Of a stretch of DNA of 37,928 nt, positions 27,348 to 35,984 are shown piece by piece. The stretch covers positions 1-37,928 of the forward strand of contig JAMFSU010000151.1 in assembly GCA_026225475.1 (NCBI GenBank), given 5' to 3'. The notes beneath the pieces were generated by a model. It was given only the letters and a program-made list of their open reading frames with translations. It made no database searches and was not told the origin of the DNA. The position numbers were made by a program, and so were the translations under genes. This stretch comes from Duganella sp. GTDB taxonomy: Bacteria > Pseudomonadota > Gammaproteobacteria > Burkholderiales > Burkholderiaceae_D. How positions within the stretch are numbered: position 1 is the first letter of the stretch; each line of letters opens with the position of its first letter.

Positions 27348-28220
27348 GTGACAAATGTATGTAGCGCCGGACTTGATATCGGCTTCGCCTCGCTCGATTA
27401 TGTACAGATCGGCATACTCGGCATCGTTCAGGGCATCACCGAGTTGTTGCCGATCTCGTCGACTGCGCATATGCGCATCATTCCGGCGGTCATGGGTTGG
27501 CATGATCCTGGTTCGGCCTTTTCGGCCGCAATGCAACTGGCGGCACTGGCCGCCGTGGTCAGTTATTTCTGGCGCGATGTGACGGCCGTGACCAGCGGCA
27601 GCATCCGCGCCTGGAAACAGCGCGATTTCAATGCGCCGATGTTTCGTCTGGCAGTGGCCATCATCCTGGCAACCATACCGATCGGCATCGCCGGGCTGGC
27701 ACTATCGCATGTGCTCAATAGTTGCGGCTCGCCGTTGCGCAGTCTGTCGGTGATCGGCTATTCCTGTCTGGGTATGGCGGCCTTGCTGGCACTGGCCGAA
27801 TTGGCTTGCCGTCATCGCCGCACGGTCGAGCAGATGCGTTTGCGCGATGCCTTGATCGTTGGCATCGCCCAGGTTGGCGCCTTGATCCCGGGGGTATCGC
27901 GTTCCGGTTCAACCTTGACAGCAGCGCTGCTGCTCAATTTCAAGCGCGAAGAAGCGGCGCGCTTTTCGTTTTTGCTGGGTTTGCCGGCCATCGCGCTGGC
28001 CGGCTTGAAAGAACTGGCCGTGCTGCTGCATGCGCATATCCCGTTGCAAGCCTGGTCGTTGCTGTTGTTCGGCCTGGTAGTGGCGAGTGTGTCGGCATTT
28101 TGTGCCATCTGGGGCTTGATGAAGTTCCTGGAGCGCTTTTCGACCTGGCCATTCATCGTCTATCGCGCTGTCTTGGGCGTGTTTTTGCTGGTCGCTGTCA
28201 GCAAGGGATTATTGCAATAA
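27348..28220 (+). CDS. UppP paralogue with altered first motif
   Basis: This 290-residue membrane protein of the UppP/BacA family has about eight hydrophobic segments. The motifs are QGITELLPISSTAH (residues 28-41) and PGVSRSGSTL. Compared with the paralogue just upstream, the first catalytic Glu is Gln and the Gly before the His is Ala; the second Glu, the His and the Arg are kept. GTG start with AGAGGT upstream. Its stop codon is followed immediately by the recQ start. It may be a weakly active or differently specific lipid phosphatase; several Betaproteobacteria carry such a second copy. Confidence 0.85.
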   Translation: MTNVCSAGLDIGFASLDYVQIGILGIVQGITELLPISSTAHMRIIPAVMGWHDPGSAFSAAMQLAALAAVVSYFWRDVTAVTSGSIRAWKQRDFNAPMFRLAVAIILATIPIGIAGLALSHVLNSCGSPLRSLSVIGYSCLGMAALLALAELACRHRRTVEQMRLRDALIVGIAQVGALIPGVSRSGSTLTAALLLNFKREEAARFSFLLGLPAIALAGLKELAVLLHAHIPLQAWSLLLFGLVVASVSAFCAIWGLMKFLERFSTWPFIVYRAVLGVFLLVAVSKGLLQ

Positions 28221-30059
28221 ATGTCTGTCACCGTATCCACATCGCAAGAACAGCAGGCGCGTGCGCTGCACATCCTGGAAACGGTATTCGGCTACTCCTC
28301 GTTCCGTGGTCAGCAAGATGAAATCGTGCACCATGTGATCGGCGGCGGTGATGCGCTGGTGCTGATGCCGACTGGCGGCGGCAAGTCGCTCTGCTACCAG
28401 ATTCCGGCGCTGGTACGCGATGGCGTCGGGGTAGTGGTGTCGCCGCTGATCGCCTTGATGCAGGATCAGGTGGATGCACTGGCCGAAGTTGGCGTGCGTG
28501 CAGCCTTCCTCAATTCCACCCAAACCTTCGATGAAGCGATGCAGATCGAGCGGCGCGTGCGCAGCGGCGATCTCGACGTACTCTATGTCGCGCCCGAGCG
28601 GCTCATGACGCCGCGCTGCCTGGACTTGCTGGAAGCGGCGCACATTTCCGTGTTTGCCATCGATGAAGCGCACTGTGTGGCGCAATGGGGCCATGACTTC
28701 CGCCCGGAATACATCAAACTGTCGGTCTTGCACGAGCGCTTCCCGCACGTGCCGCGCATTGCCTTGACGGCCACGGCCGATCAGCAGACCCGTGAAGAAA
28801 TCATCCATCGCCTGCAACTGGAAGACGCGCGCCAGTTCGTCTCCTCGTTCGACCGTCCCAACATCCGCTACCAGATCGTCGAAAAAGCCAATGGCCGCAA
28901 GCAATTGCTCGACTTCATCGAAAGCGAGCACCAGGACGACGCCGGTGTGGTCTATTGCCTGTCGCGCAAGAAGGTCGACGAAACCGCCGAATTCCTGCGC
29001 CAGCACGGCATCAACGCGCTGGCCTATCACGCCGGCATGGACTACGCCAAGCGCACCGCCAATCAGGCGCGCTTCCTGCGGGAAGAAAAAATCGTCATGG
29101 TCGCCACGATTGCATTCGGCATGGGGATCGACAAGCCCGACGTCCGCTTCGTCGCCCACCTCGACTTACCCAAGAGCATCGAAGGCTATTATCAAGAAAC
29201 CGGCCGCGGCGGCCGCGACGGCTTGCCGGCCAATGCCTGGATGGCCTACGGCTTGCAAGACGTGGTGCAACAGCGCCGCATGATCGCCGAATCCGATGCC
29301 GACGACACCTTCAAGCGCGTCCTCGGCATCAAGCTCGATGCCATGCTCGGCCTGTGCGAAACCCTGCACTGCCGACGCATGCACCTGCTGGCGTATTTCG
29401 GCCAGCAAGGCCAGCCTTGTGGCAATTGCGACATCTGCCTGACGCCGCCGGTCTCGTTCGATGGCACCGTACTGGCGCAAAAGCTGCTCTCGACCGTCTA
29501 CCGTGTCGAACAACGCTTCGCTCCCGGCCATGTGCTCGACGTGCTGCGAGGCATCGATTCCGACAAGGTCAAGCAATGGCGCCACGAACAGCTATCGGTC
29601 TTCGGCATCGGCAGCGACCATGGCGAAGCCGAATGGCGTGCAGTGTTACGCCAGGTCATCGCCCTCGGCCTGCTGACGGTCGACCATGAAAACTACAGCG
29701 CCCTCAAACTGACCGAAGCTGCGCGTCCGGTGCTGCGCGGTGAGCACAAGATCCAACTGCGTCAATACCAAAAACCGGTCAAGCCCAAGCGGACTTCCTC
29801 CAAATCCAACTACGTCGAAACCGACCTCTCCGGCGCCGAACAAGCCATCTTCGAAAAACTGCGCTGGTGGCGCATGGAAACCGCACGCAAGCACAACGTG
29901 CCGGCCTACGTCATCTTCCACGATGCCACCATGCGTGAAATCGCCAAGGCCAGACCCGCGTCGCTGGATGACTTACGCGGCGTCACCGGGGTTGGTGAAA
30001 AGAAACTCGATACCTACGGCGCTGAAATCATCGCCCTGATTCAGGAATTCTCTCAATAA
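28221..30059 (+). CDS. recQ: ATP-dependent DNA helicase RecQ
   Basis: This 612-residue 3'-5' helicase acts in recombination and fork repair. Order of parts: motif I TGGGKS at residues 51-56, DEAH at 148-151 within [15 protein letters not shown] (including the aromatic-rich loop), helicase C-terminal domain with [10 protein letters not shown], zinc-binding [18 protein letters not shown], winged-helix RQC domain, and an HRDC domain from about residue 530 ([30 protein letters not shown]). Length is standard. Translation is probably coupled to the UppP paralogue because ATG follows directly on its TAA. Confidence 0.97.
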   Translation: MSVTVSTSQEQQARALHILETVFGYSSFRGQQDEIVHHVIGGGDALVLMPTGGGKSLCYQIPALVRDGVGVVVSPLIALMQDQVDALAEVGVRAAFLNSTQTFDEAMQIERRVRSGDLDVLYVAPERLMTPRCLDLLEAAHISVFAIDEAHCVAQWGHDFRPEYIKLSVLHERFPHVPRIALTATADQQTREEIIHRLQLEDARQFVSSFDRPNIRYQIVEKANGRKQLLDFIESEHQDDAGVVYCLSRKKVDETAEFLRQHGINALAYHAGMDYAKRTANQARFLREEKIVMVATIAFGMGIDKPDVRFVAHLDLPKSIEGYYQETGRGGRDGLPANAWMAYGLQDVVQQRRMIAESDADDTFKRVLGIKLDAMLGLCETLHCRRMHLLAYFGQQGQPCGNCDICLTPPVSFDGTVLAQKLLSTVYRVEQRFAPGHVLDVLRGIDSDKVKQWRHEQLSVFGIGSDHGEAEWRAVLRQVIALGLLTVDHENYSALKLTEAARPVLRGEHKIQLRQYQKPVKPKRTSSKSNYVETDLSGAEQAIFEKLRWWRMETARKHNVPAYVIFHDATMREIAKARPASLDDLRGVTGVGEKKLDTYGAEIIALIQEFSQ

Positions 30060-30150
30060 ACGCTCACGGCGGTAAGCGCCATGGCTGAGGTCGACATGCT
30101 GTTGCTGGTCGCGTCTTTGTTCTTGGCTACCATCGTGGCAGCCGCGCGAC

Positions 30151-31263
30151 TCAATCGCAGCGGATCATCACGGTAAATTGTTGACCGTTTTCTGCGATGT
30201 CATCGGTTTCCAGTTTCTTGCCCGGCTTGGCGATGTTGTATTTCACACCATGGGCATTGAGAAAGATTTGCGCCAGTTCACCGCGGATGGCGAAGTTGAT
30301 ATTTTGCGGCACCGAACCGGTTATAGCGGCCATCGCCATCGATGCTTGCGACACCACCACGCCGATCACTGCGCCAGTACCGTCAAGCACCGGGCCGCCG
30401 CTGTTGCCGGGTTGGACCGGCGCCGAAATTTGCAGCAGCCGGTAATCATCGCGCATACCGGCCACCGAATTAACCTGACCAAACGTGGCTTTCGGTTCTG
30501 CCGACAACAGCCCCGACAGGGGATAACCGATCACCCCAATTTCCTCGCCCAATCGCGCCGGCCTGGTTTGCTCGCGAAAGCTGGCGCTATGGGCAAATGT
30601 TGTCGTCGCGTGCAGCAGCGCCAGATCGTTTTGCGCGTCGGTGGTGACGAGCACGGCAGGCATGACTGGCGTTTTACTACCACGCACGGTCAATGTGGTG
30701 CAGCCGCTGATGACGTGATTGTTGGTCAGAATATCGCCATCGCGATTGATGATAATGCCAGTCCCGGTCTTGCCTGCATGACGCGCAGGCAAGACCGGCG
30801 TCGCAGCAGTGCCAGCACCTGCACCAGCAGTGGTCAGCGGCGCATTGCAGGCCAGTGCAAACATACGTTGGGACGAAGCGCTTGCCGCGATCGGATGAAC
30901 ATCGTCTTTCCAATCGACATGAACCGGGCTGGAACCGACGCGTTTGCCATCGATATAACCGGTAGTGGAAATTGGCGAGAAAGTCCGGTTGGCGCAATCG
31001 AACGCCAGCTTCTGGATATGCCGGTCCATCCAGACACCGTGTGAATTGGGCCGCGACTTGTCGTACACCGACATCACCTGCACCACGCGGAAATTGCCAT
31101 CCATCACGATGGTGCCGACATCGACATAAATCTTGTCCAGAGACACATCGCTCTGCCCGAACTCCTGCCAGCTTGCAGCATGAACCGAACAGGACAGCAA
31201 ACAGACAGCAGACACCAGCGACTTGATCAGCAATGCAGCAAAACGGTCAGAAAATGTTCTCAT
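30151..31263 (-). CDS. periplasmic adhesin-E-like / S1C serine protease fusion
   Basis: This 370-residue secreted protein has a signal peptide at residues 1-29 (SLVSAVCLLSCSVHA). Residues about 30-135 resemble the surface-adhesin protein E domain: WQEFGQ, IYVDVGTI, QVMSVYDKSR..SHGVWMDRHIQKLAFDC and RMFALACN. The rest is a trypsin-like S1C domain with the triad visible: His in TNNHVISGC, Asp in NDLALLHA, Ser in GNSGGPVL. No PDZ domain follows, unlike DegP. A linker rich in Ala/Thr separates the two parts. Substrate and location on the cell surface or periplasm are unknown; protein quality control is one option. Confidence 0.8.
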   Translation of the reverse strand: MRTFSDRFAALLIKSLVSAVCLLSCSVHAASWQEFGQSDVSLDKIYVDVGTIVMDGNFRVVQVMSVYDKSRPNSHGVWMDRHIQKLAFDCANRTFSPISTTGYIDGKRVGSSPVHVDWKDDVHPIAASASSQRMFALACNAPLTTAGAGAGTAATPVLPARHAGKTGTGIIINRDGDILTNNHVISGCTTLTVRGSKTPVMPAVLVTTDAQNDLALLHATTTFAHSASFREQTRPARLGEEIGVIGYPLSGLLSAEPKATFGQVNSVAGMRDDYRLLQISAPVQPGNSGGPVLDGTGAVIGVVVSQASMAMAAITGSVPQNINFAIRGELAQIFLNAHGVKYNIAKPGKKLETDDIAENGQQFTVMIRCD

Positions 31264-31481
31264 GTTCTTGTTGTGTCGTCCGGCAGGGGAGCTATTTTTT
31301 TCGTGCTTGAAACCGGTAATCTACTGCCACTCTAGCATTGCATGCTGTCAAATAGCTTACTCAAGAAACTGACCGGCGCTGCGAGCCGGACAGCGATAAA
31401 CGCATCTCATGTTGTGCGAGCAAATGCGTTTGCGAGCACGTTGGCACAGCGATACTGGCGGCAGAGTTGTTACCGGGAAAT

Positions 31482-32192
31482 TCAAGCCTGCTTGATAAAC
31501 ACCAGATCCCAGACGCCATGACCGAGCCGCAGGCCACGGTTCTCAAACTTGGTGACCGGACGATAATCGGGGCGTGGCGCATAGCCGTCGGCGCTGTTCT
31601 TGAGCGTTGGTTCGGCGCTCAACACTTCCAGCATCTGCACCGCATATTCTTCCCAATCCGTGGCGCAATGCAAATAACCGCCTGGCGCGATACGCGAGGC
31701 CAGCAGACTCACCAGCGGTCCCTGAATCAGGCGGCGCTTGTTGTGACGCGCCTTGTGCCAGGGATCAGGAAAGAACACATGGGCGCCGGCCAGCACGCCT
31801 GGCGCAATCATATTGGTCAGCACTTCGACCGCGTCGTGCTGGATCAGCCGCATATTGTTCAGACCCTGCTCACCGATCTGCTTGAGCAGACTGCCGACGC
31901 CGGGCGTATGGACTTCGACACCGATAAAATTCTTTTCCGGCATGCCGGTGGCGATCTTGGCGCTGGTTTCGCCCATGCCGAAGCCGATTTCAAATACGGT
32001 TGGCGCAGCACGGCCGAAGGCCTGATCGATATCGAGCGGCTGTTTGGCATAAGGCAACAGAAATTGCGGACCGAGTTCCTCAATCGAACGCGCCTGCGCG
32101 CCCGACAGGCGGCCTGCACGCGTGACAAAGCTACGGATGCGATGTTCGGTCGGATCGTAAAAAAGGGGTTTGCCGGACTTGTTTTCTGACAT
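31482..32192 (-). CDS. trmB: tRNA (guanine-N7)-methyltransferase
   Basis: This 236-residue SAM-dependent enzyme makes m7G46 in tRNA. The SAM motif [10 protein letters not shown] and the catalytic/tRNA-binding stretch [17 protein letters not shown] are diagnostic, as is the N-terminal [14 protein letters not shown]. Standard length. It is a core gene and marks chromosomal backbone to the left of the hip and peptide loci. Confidence 0.96.
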   Translation of the reverse strand: MSENKSGKPLFYDPTEHRIRSFVTRAGRLSGAQARSIEELGPQFLLPYAKQPLDIDQAFGRAAPTVFEIGFGMGETSAKIATGMPEKNFIGVEVHTPGVGSLLKQIGEQGLNNMRLIQHDAVEVLTNMIAPGVLAGAHVFFPDPWHKARHNKRRLIQGPLVSLLASRIAPGGYLHCATDWEEYAVQMLEVLSAEPTLKNSADGYAPRPDYRPVTKFENRGLRLGHGVWDLVFIKQA

Positions 32193-32443
32193 GGATGACT
32201 CTTGAGGCGTTAATTCGGGATTGGTTTGTGCAGTGGCGGGTGAGCGCAGGCCGGTATGAAACTGTTGGCGGAAGCATAATTTCTCCGTCGTTCAGACGCC
32301 TGTTCCTGCTGCAGAACACGGAATTCCTGTGAAAAATCTTCCTCTTCAGGCATCCGCGCACAGCCTATTGCACGCGGGGAGAATGATATCTTTGCCGCCC
32401 GCCAAAAGATAGAACAAAAAGCTGTTCGCTCAATCTCGACTGT

Positions 32444-32590
32444 CGCCGAACGCTGCGCCAGACTGCGCACTTCGCGGGCGACCACGGCAAAGCCACATGC
32501 CCTGGTTGTCACGGCTGTGCCGCTCGACGAACACCATCTCGATTTCGAATCGCTGTCGCGGTGCGGGGCTTGTCCATCAATAGTTTCAAT
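32444..32590 (-). pseudogene. remnant of a methyl-accepting chemotaxis receptor
   Basis: On the minus strand a fragment reads GFAVVAREVRSLAQRS (32447-32494), the tip of the conserved signalling hairpin of chemoreceptors (family pattern GRGFAVVAxEVRxLAQRS). Just upstream, an equivalent of the preceding EAARAGEQG part can be made out as ERHSRDNQG, but in another frame. The rest of a receptor is missing on both sides. It is therefore a decayed, frameshifted leftover. Nothing else is recognisable in 32193-32443. Confidence 0.6.
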
Positions 32591-32700
32591 CAAGCACGGT
32601 CGTCAACGATTGCCGGTCAGGGCGGCCGGTTTTTCATTTGGGAAACCAATTTGCTTTTAATGTCAGCTTTTGCCACCTTGGCAGCCATATTTCACTCAAT

Positions 32701-32787
32701 ATTTATCATATGCAGTAAATATTGCACGTTTAATTGATGTATATGATAAATATCTTGTTAAAGCTAAATTTACTGCATATGATAAAT
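32701..32787. promoter_or_regulatory. hipBA operator array
   Basis: A perfect 20-bp inverted repeat has arms at 32701-32720 and 32768-32787. The core motif ATATGATAAA occurs three times: inverted at 32702-32711 and direct at 32741-32750 and 32777-32786, the last two exactly 36 bp apart. The array ends 30 bp before the hipB-type start codon in very AT-rich DNA, so it most probably holds promoter and binding sites for the HTH antitoxin. HipB proteins are known to bind several operators cooperatively and bend the DNA. Confidence 0.6.
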
Positions 32788-32817
32788 TAAGGCTAATAAT
32801 TTATCGTTGAGAGCAAA

Positions 32818-33105
32818 ATGAATATGCGCGAACAGCTGCTGATGCGGCGAACAGATCAGAAAAAGACCCTTCAAGAGCTATCAAGTGTGACGGGACTCAC
32901 TGCGTCCGTCATCAGCAACACGCTCAACGGACGGCGTGATTCGCGGATCAGTACATTCGAAGCCCTTGCCGGAGCAATGGATGCCAGTCTGGTGGCGGTT
33001 CCTAACCATCTGCTACCAGAAGTCTACCGCCTCATTTCCGGCAAACCGATTGGGCCGGATGATGTTTTACCGGCTGGGCAGCGACTTTTGAGAGGTGAAG
33101 AGTGA
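32818..33105 (+). CDS. HipB-like antitoxin, Xre-family HTH protein
   Basis: This 95-residue protein has a Cro/C1-type helix-turn-helix at about residues 18-60 (LQELSSVTGLTASVISNTLNGRRDSRISTFEALAGAM). The short C-terminal tail resembles HipB-type antitoxins. It overlaps the kinase gene by 4 bp (GTGA), the standard toxin-antitoxin coupling. It should neutralise the HipA-like kinase and, with it, repress the promoter through the operator array just upstream. Confidence 0.85.
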   Translation: MNMREQLLMRRTDQKKTLQELSSVTGLTASVISNTLNGRRDSRISTFEALAGAMDASLVAVPNHLLPEVYRLISGKPIGPDDVLPAGQRLLRGEE

Positions 33106-34400
33106 GCAACGATCTTAAACCACGCTATTTGGAGGTCTGGTTGCAAGGCATTCACGCGGGATGGCTTTGCGAGGCAGGGCGGACCACGCGTTTTATCGCC
33201 GCCGAGCACTACTTGGCGGACAAGCGGCGCCCGACAATGTCCCTCTCCATGACCATGCCTGGCGCTGATGGGTTGACGCAAAAGATCTTGAATAACTATT
33301 TTGACCCGGCCGTTTACCGTGAACGAGGTGAACTGCCGCCGTTCTTTGCGGGTTTATTGCCAGAGGGGGCACTTCGGCGAAGGCTGGCGGCCACGCGTAA
33401 GAACATTCTGGATATGGACGATTTTGGCATTCTTGCCGCCGCGGGCGAGGACTTGCCGGGCGCTGTAACCGTATTGCCGGCCAATCTGGACAATCTAACC
33501 CAGGCGGCTCGTGCCTATGGAGTCACGGGAGGCGCCGACAACCTTGAGATCAGCGTACCGGAAGAAGCGGCAGAGGGTGCGGCAAGTCTTTCGGGAGTGC
33601 AGGATAAGCTAGCGCTATCGAGCGTCAAAAATGGTAAGCGATATTGCCTTCCCATAAAAGGAAAACTATCGGACATCATCGCGAAATTACCGGCCGCCGG
33701 CGATGATTCTCAGGTGATGAATGAATACACTTGCATGCGGCTGGCTGCGCTGGCCGGCGTCAACGTCGCGCAGTGCAGTCCAGAGCCAATGAGTGCCATG
33801 GGAGACCATCCCGACTTGGTAGCGGCCTTGGGCGCCGAAACTCGCTTCTTGGCGGTAGACCGTTTCGATCGCGGCCCCAACAGCGCAGTCCACATGGAAG
33901 ATGCGTGTCAGCTGCTGACATTGATGCCCAATCAGAAATACTCAGGCCGAGAGCAGTTCGTCATTTTATTTGGGCTACTGAATCGATTGAGTACCCGAGG
34001 AATAGAAGATGTACGCCAACTGTTTATCCGTCAGGCTGTCAACACGCTGTTGGGTAATTCGGATGCCCACTTAAAGAACTTCAGCGTTCTTTACCACAAC
34101 GGCATCAGCCCAGAATTATCTCCGGCCTACGATATTGTCTGCGTATCTGCGTTACCAGGTTTTTTGGGGTTTGCCACGAACGTTGCGATCGATAAACAGC
34201 AGCGCGCCGAGACACTCGATACCTACGCGGCCGTCGCAAGGGATGCAGGTATATCGGACCGGATTGCAAAAACGGCCGTCAAGCACGCTGTATCGCGGGC
34301 GAAAGAACTTTGGCCGGATGCTTTACGAGAAATGGACGCACCCAAAGCCGTACGCGACGAGATATTGACTCGGTTGAAAACATTACCTCTGGCGAAGTAG
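33102..34400 (+). CDS. HipA-like serine/threonine kinase toxin
   Basis: This 432-residue protein starts at GTG. N-terminal HipA_N domain at about residues 8-125 (YLEVWLQGIHAGWL, FFAGLLPEGALRRRLA), then the kinase part: phosphate loop region SLSGVQDKLAL (162-172), LPIKGKL with the candidate ATP-binding Lys186, and the catalytic GNSDAHLKNFS with Asp321 and Asn326, then PAYDIV with metal-binding Asp344. All essential residues are present, so the toxin should be active. HipA of E. coli phosphorylates glutamyl-tRNA synthetase and induces persistence; the target here is not known. Length matches E. coli HipA. Confidence 0.88.
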   Translation: MSNDLKPRYLEVWLQGIHAGWLCEAGRTTRFIAAEHYLADKRRPTMSLSMTMPGADGLTQKILNNYFDPAVYRERGELPPFFAGLLPEGALRRRLAATRKNILDMDDFGILAAAGEDLPGAVTVLPANLDNLTQAARAYGVTGGADNLEISVPEEAAEGAASLSGVQDKLALSSVKNGKRYCLPIKGKLSDIIAKLPAAGDDSQVMNEYTCMRLAALAGVNVAQCSPEPMSAMGDHPDLVAALGAETRFLAVDRFDRGPNSAVHMEDACQLLTLMPNQKYSGREQFVILFGLLNRLSTRGIEDVRQLFIRQAVNTLLGNSDAHLKNFSVLYHNGISPELSPAYDIVCVSALPGFLGFATNVAIDKQQRAETLDTYAAVARDAGISDRIAKTAVKHAVSRAKELWPDALREMDAPKAVRDEILTRLKTLPLAK

Positions 34401-34561
34401 GTCTGGGCGAGGATGTGTCGGGTATTGCGATAGGTGAGAAGTGCGACTTGAACGTTGAAAGACATCCGTTAAATTCTGGCGCGTTATCAAACAGCGGGAT
34501 TACGGTATGTCCAGGTTCAAAGCGGCACTGGAGCCGCACATGCATTTCACATCGACAACAC
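34401..34561. other. intergenic stretch without a gene
   Basis: Between hipA and the tRNA gene I see no coding signals, hairpin or repeat. It lies on the 3' side of the tRNA, the side where integrating elements usually insert, but no duplicate of the tRNA 3' end was found in the window. Confidence 0.4.
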
Positions 34562-34635
34562 TGGAGCGGGTGAAGGGGATCGAACCCTCGTCGTAAGCTT
34601 GGGAAGCTTCTGCTCTACCATTGAGCTACACCCGC
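34562..34635 (-). tRNA. tRNA-Gly (anticodon CCC)
   Basis: The minus strand folds into a cloverleaf: acceptor GCGGGTG/CACCCGC, D-arm GCTC..GAGC, anticodon arm GAAGC-TTCCCAA-GCTTA with CCC at positions 34-36, T-arm GAGGG-TTCGATC-CCCTT, discriminator U and an encoded CCA. The 27-43 pair is G-A, a mild mismatch. 74 nt including CCA. It closely resembles E. coli glyU. It decodes GGG. Confidence 0.95.
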
Positions 34636-34836
34636 GAACCCCGCATTTTACGCGGGATTTGAGGTGTTTTGTGAACTTGAGGATTGTTCAGTGTGATGGA
34701 TGGCCGCCCAAGACATTTGAGTTATCAATTAGCTTTGAAAAAAAACCTAACAGTATTGATAGTTATAAGTGTCGCTGAAGATTGTCATGATTGGTTTGTC
34801 ATCGACGTGATGGCATTCAACTTAAAGGATTTTTAC
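34636..34836. promoter_or_regulatory. AT-rich leader of the peptide locus
   Basis: This stretch lies between the divergently oriented tRNA and the 53-residue peptide gene and must hold the peptide promoter. Several TTGATA-like and TATAA-like hexamers occur, none with ideal spacing. The open frame continues upstream to 34684, but the AAGGA at 34825-34829 places the start at 34837. Confidence 0.3.
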
Positions 34837-34998
34837 ATGAACAAGATCAATTTTGACTCGATCGTGAAGTCTGCCGCCTCGAATGTGAACGAAAAAGACG
34901 TCGCTGTTGCTAGTCAAGAAGTCATCAGCCAGATCGAAGGACGTGCCTGGAACATGAACCAGCCACTGAACATGATCGCTTACGAAGGTCAGAAGTAA
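34837..34998 (+). CDS. 53-residue peptide, candidate RiPP precursor
   Basis: This short gene has a strong ribosome binding site (AAAGGA, 7 nt before ATG). The peptide begins MNKINFDSIVKSAASN, has a Val/Ser/Glu-rich predicted helical middle (DVAVASQEVISQIEG), then a distinct C-terminal part RAWNMNQPLNMIAYEGQK with aromatic, Asn and Met residues. There is no signal peptide, no double-Gly site and no Cys. Leader-like helical N-terminus plus different C-terminus, followed by putative modifying enzymes and an exporter, is the usual order of a ribosomally made, modified peptide locus. The core boundaries and any modification are unproven; it could also be a small structural or regulatory protein of the locus. 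Confidence 0.55.
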   Translation: MNKINFDSIVKSAASNVNEKDVAVASQEVISQIEGRAWNMNQPLNMIAYEGQK

Positions 34999-35006
34999 CT
35001 GATCCT

Positions 35007-35034
35007 CGCGCATCCCCTTTCTAGGGGATGCGCG
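35007..35034 (+). terminator. intercistronic hairpin after the peptide gene
   Basis: A 12-bp perfect stem (35007-35018 with 35023-35034) with a 4-nt loop (TTCT) starts 9 nt after the peptide stop codon. It lacks a downstream T-run and is followed directly by the ribosome binding site of the next gene. It would let peptide mRNA accumulate above the enzyme mRNA, through partial termination or 3'-end protection. Confidence 0.6.
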
Positions 35035-35060
35035 AACACCGACCGCTTAAGGAGACATCA

Positions 35061-35930
35061 ATGATTTTGCAATTTGGATTTGAATCACAAATCGATAATT
35101 TGATGACTTTGATTGGGACAACCGATCTCATAAAGGTCAAGAAGATTGCAACTTTGAAAGAGGTGCAAACTGAATACCATGCACTAATCCGGAAAATGAA
35201 AAAGAGAACTCCCGGTGGTGAGACAGGAACAGTGAACATCATTACTGATTTTGAAAAAGCAAAAGCACTGCGGCCGTTGTTTGTTAATGACTCTTTACTG
35301 GACGATAAAGCGCAAGCAGACGTCATCACGGAAATGAGAGATGACGAAGCAATTGAAAAAAAGACTCTTATCCTTCGCGCTATCCGCGAACTTGGACTTT
35401 ACTCTGAAGAACATAAAACACTGTTCGATACCTTAATTACTGATATTTTTATTTTGCCCTCTGAGCGGGCTAAAGCTGGTTCGACTTCGCAAGCGATCGG
35501 AGTAATTTGGGCTAATCCTAAAATGACGTACTCCTTGCATGACATGGTGGAGATTTTGGTGTATGAAATGACACACCACGCGATGTTCGTTGATGAGGTG
35601 CGGCACGTCCATTATTCGTACAGCGCTGTAACGGATAAATCTACGTGGGCACGATCAGCGATCCTCAATGTATTGCGGCCACTCGATAAAGTGCTGCATA
35701 GCGCAGTTGTCGCGACAGAAGTACTTCTCATGCGAGAAAATCACATAGGCCATCCTGTGATGAGCAAGGTCCACCCGCCTACTAATATCATGTTGACTCA
35801 GTTGAAGGATGCGATTGCTTCCACAGAGAAAGTCCTTTTGCGATACAAAGGATCGAATAAGATATTCACAGACCGTGCTAACGAAATCTTTGACAATGTA
35901 CAACAGCAATCCAAGGCTTTGGCTGCTTAA
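35061..35930 (+). CDS. putative HExxH-type peptide-modifying protein (beta-hydroxylase-like)
   Basis: This 289-residue protein has AAGGAG 6 nt before its ATG. No signal peptide or membrane segment. The C-terminal half shows the pattern of the HExxH peptide-modification family (2-oxoglutarate/iron-type beta-hydroxylases associated with RiPPs): EILVYEMTHHAMFVDEVRHVHY (motif at 168-173), then RPLDKVLHSAVVATEV with a third possible ligand His213. The first His of HExxH is Tyr168 here, encoded TAT, one transition from CAT. The N-terminal 130 residues are charged and not recognised; they may bind the precursor. Its position right after the peptide gene suggests hydroxylation of that peptide. Alternative: an inactive or proteolytic relative. 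Family assignment is by pattern recollection only. Confidence 0.5.
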   Translation: MILQFGFESQIDNLMTLIGTTDLIKVKKIATLKEVQTEYHALIRKMKKRTPGGETGTVNIITDFEKAKALRPLFVNDSLLDDKAQADVITEMRDDEAIEKKTLILRAIRELGLYSEEHKTLFDTLITDIFILPSERAKAGSTSQAIGVIWANPKMTYSLHDMVEILVYEMTHHAMFVDEVRHVHYSYSAVTDKSTWARSAILNVLRPLDKVLHSAVVATEVLLMRENHIGHPVMSKVHPPTNIMLTQLKDAIASTEKVLLRYKGSNKIFTDRANEIFDNVQQQSKALAA

Positions 35931-35984
35931 ATGTTGATCGCGTGCGCAACATCGAGAACTAATCGCGCTGGGAAGAGGAGAACT

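Noticed and set aside
28209..29159. 316-residue open frame opposite recQ
   Set aside because: It is antisense to a clear recQ with intact motifs; its composition is that of a shadow frame in GC-rich codons and it shows no family features.
34310..34573. 87-residue open frame running into the tRNA
   Set aside because: It overlaps the hipA 3' end and the tRNA, with no ribosome binding site or recognisable features.
34562..34635. Reading the tRNA as tRNA-Gly(UCC)
   Set aside because: The 7-nt anticodon loop is TTCCCAA, which puts CCC at positions 34-36; UCC would need a loop of the CTTCCAA form.
34684..34836. N-terminal extension of the 53-residue peptide (104 residues)
   Set aside because: No ribosome binding site at the upstream starts, and the strong one at 34825-34829 points to the ATG at 34837.
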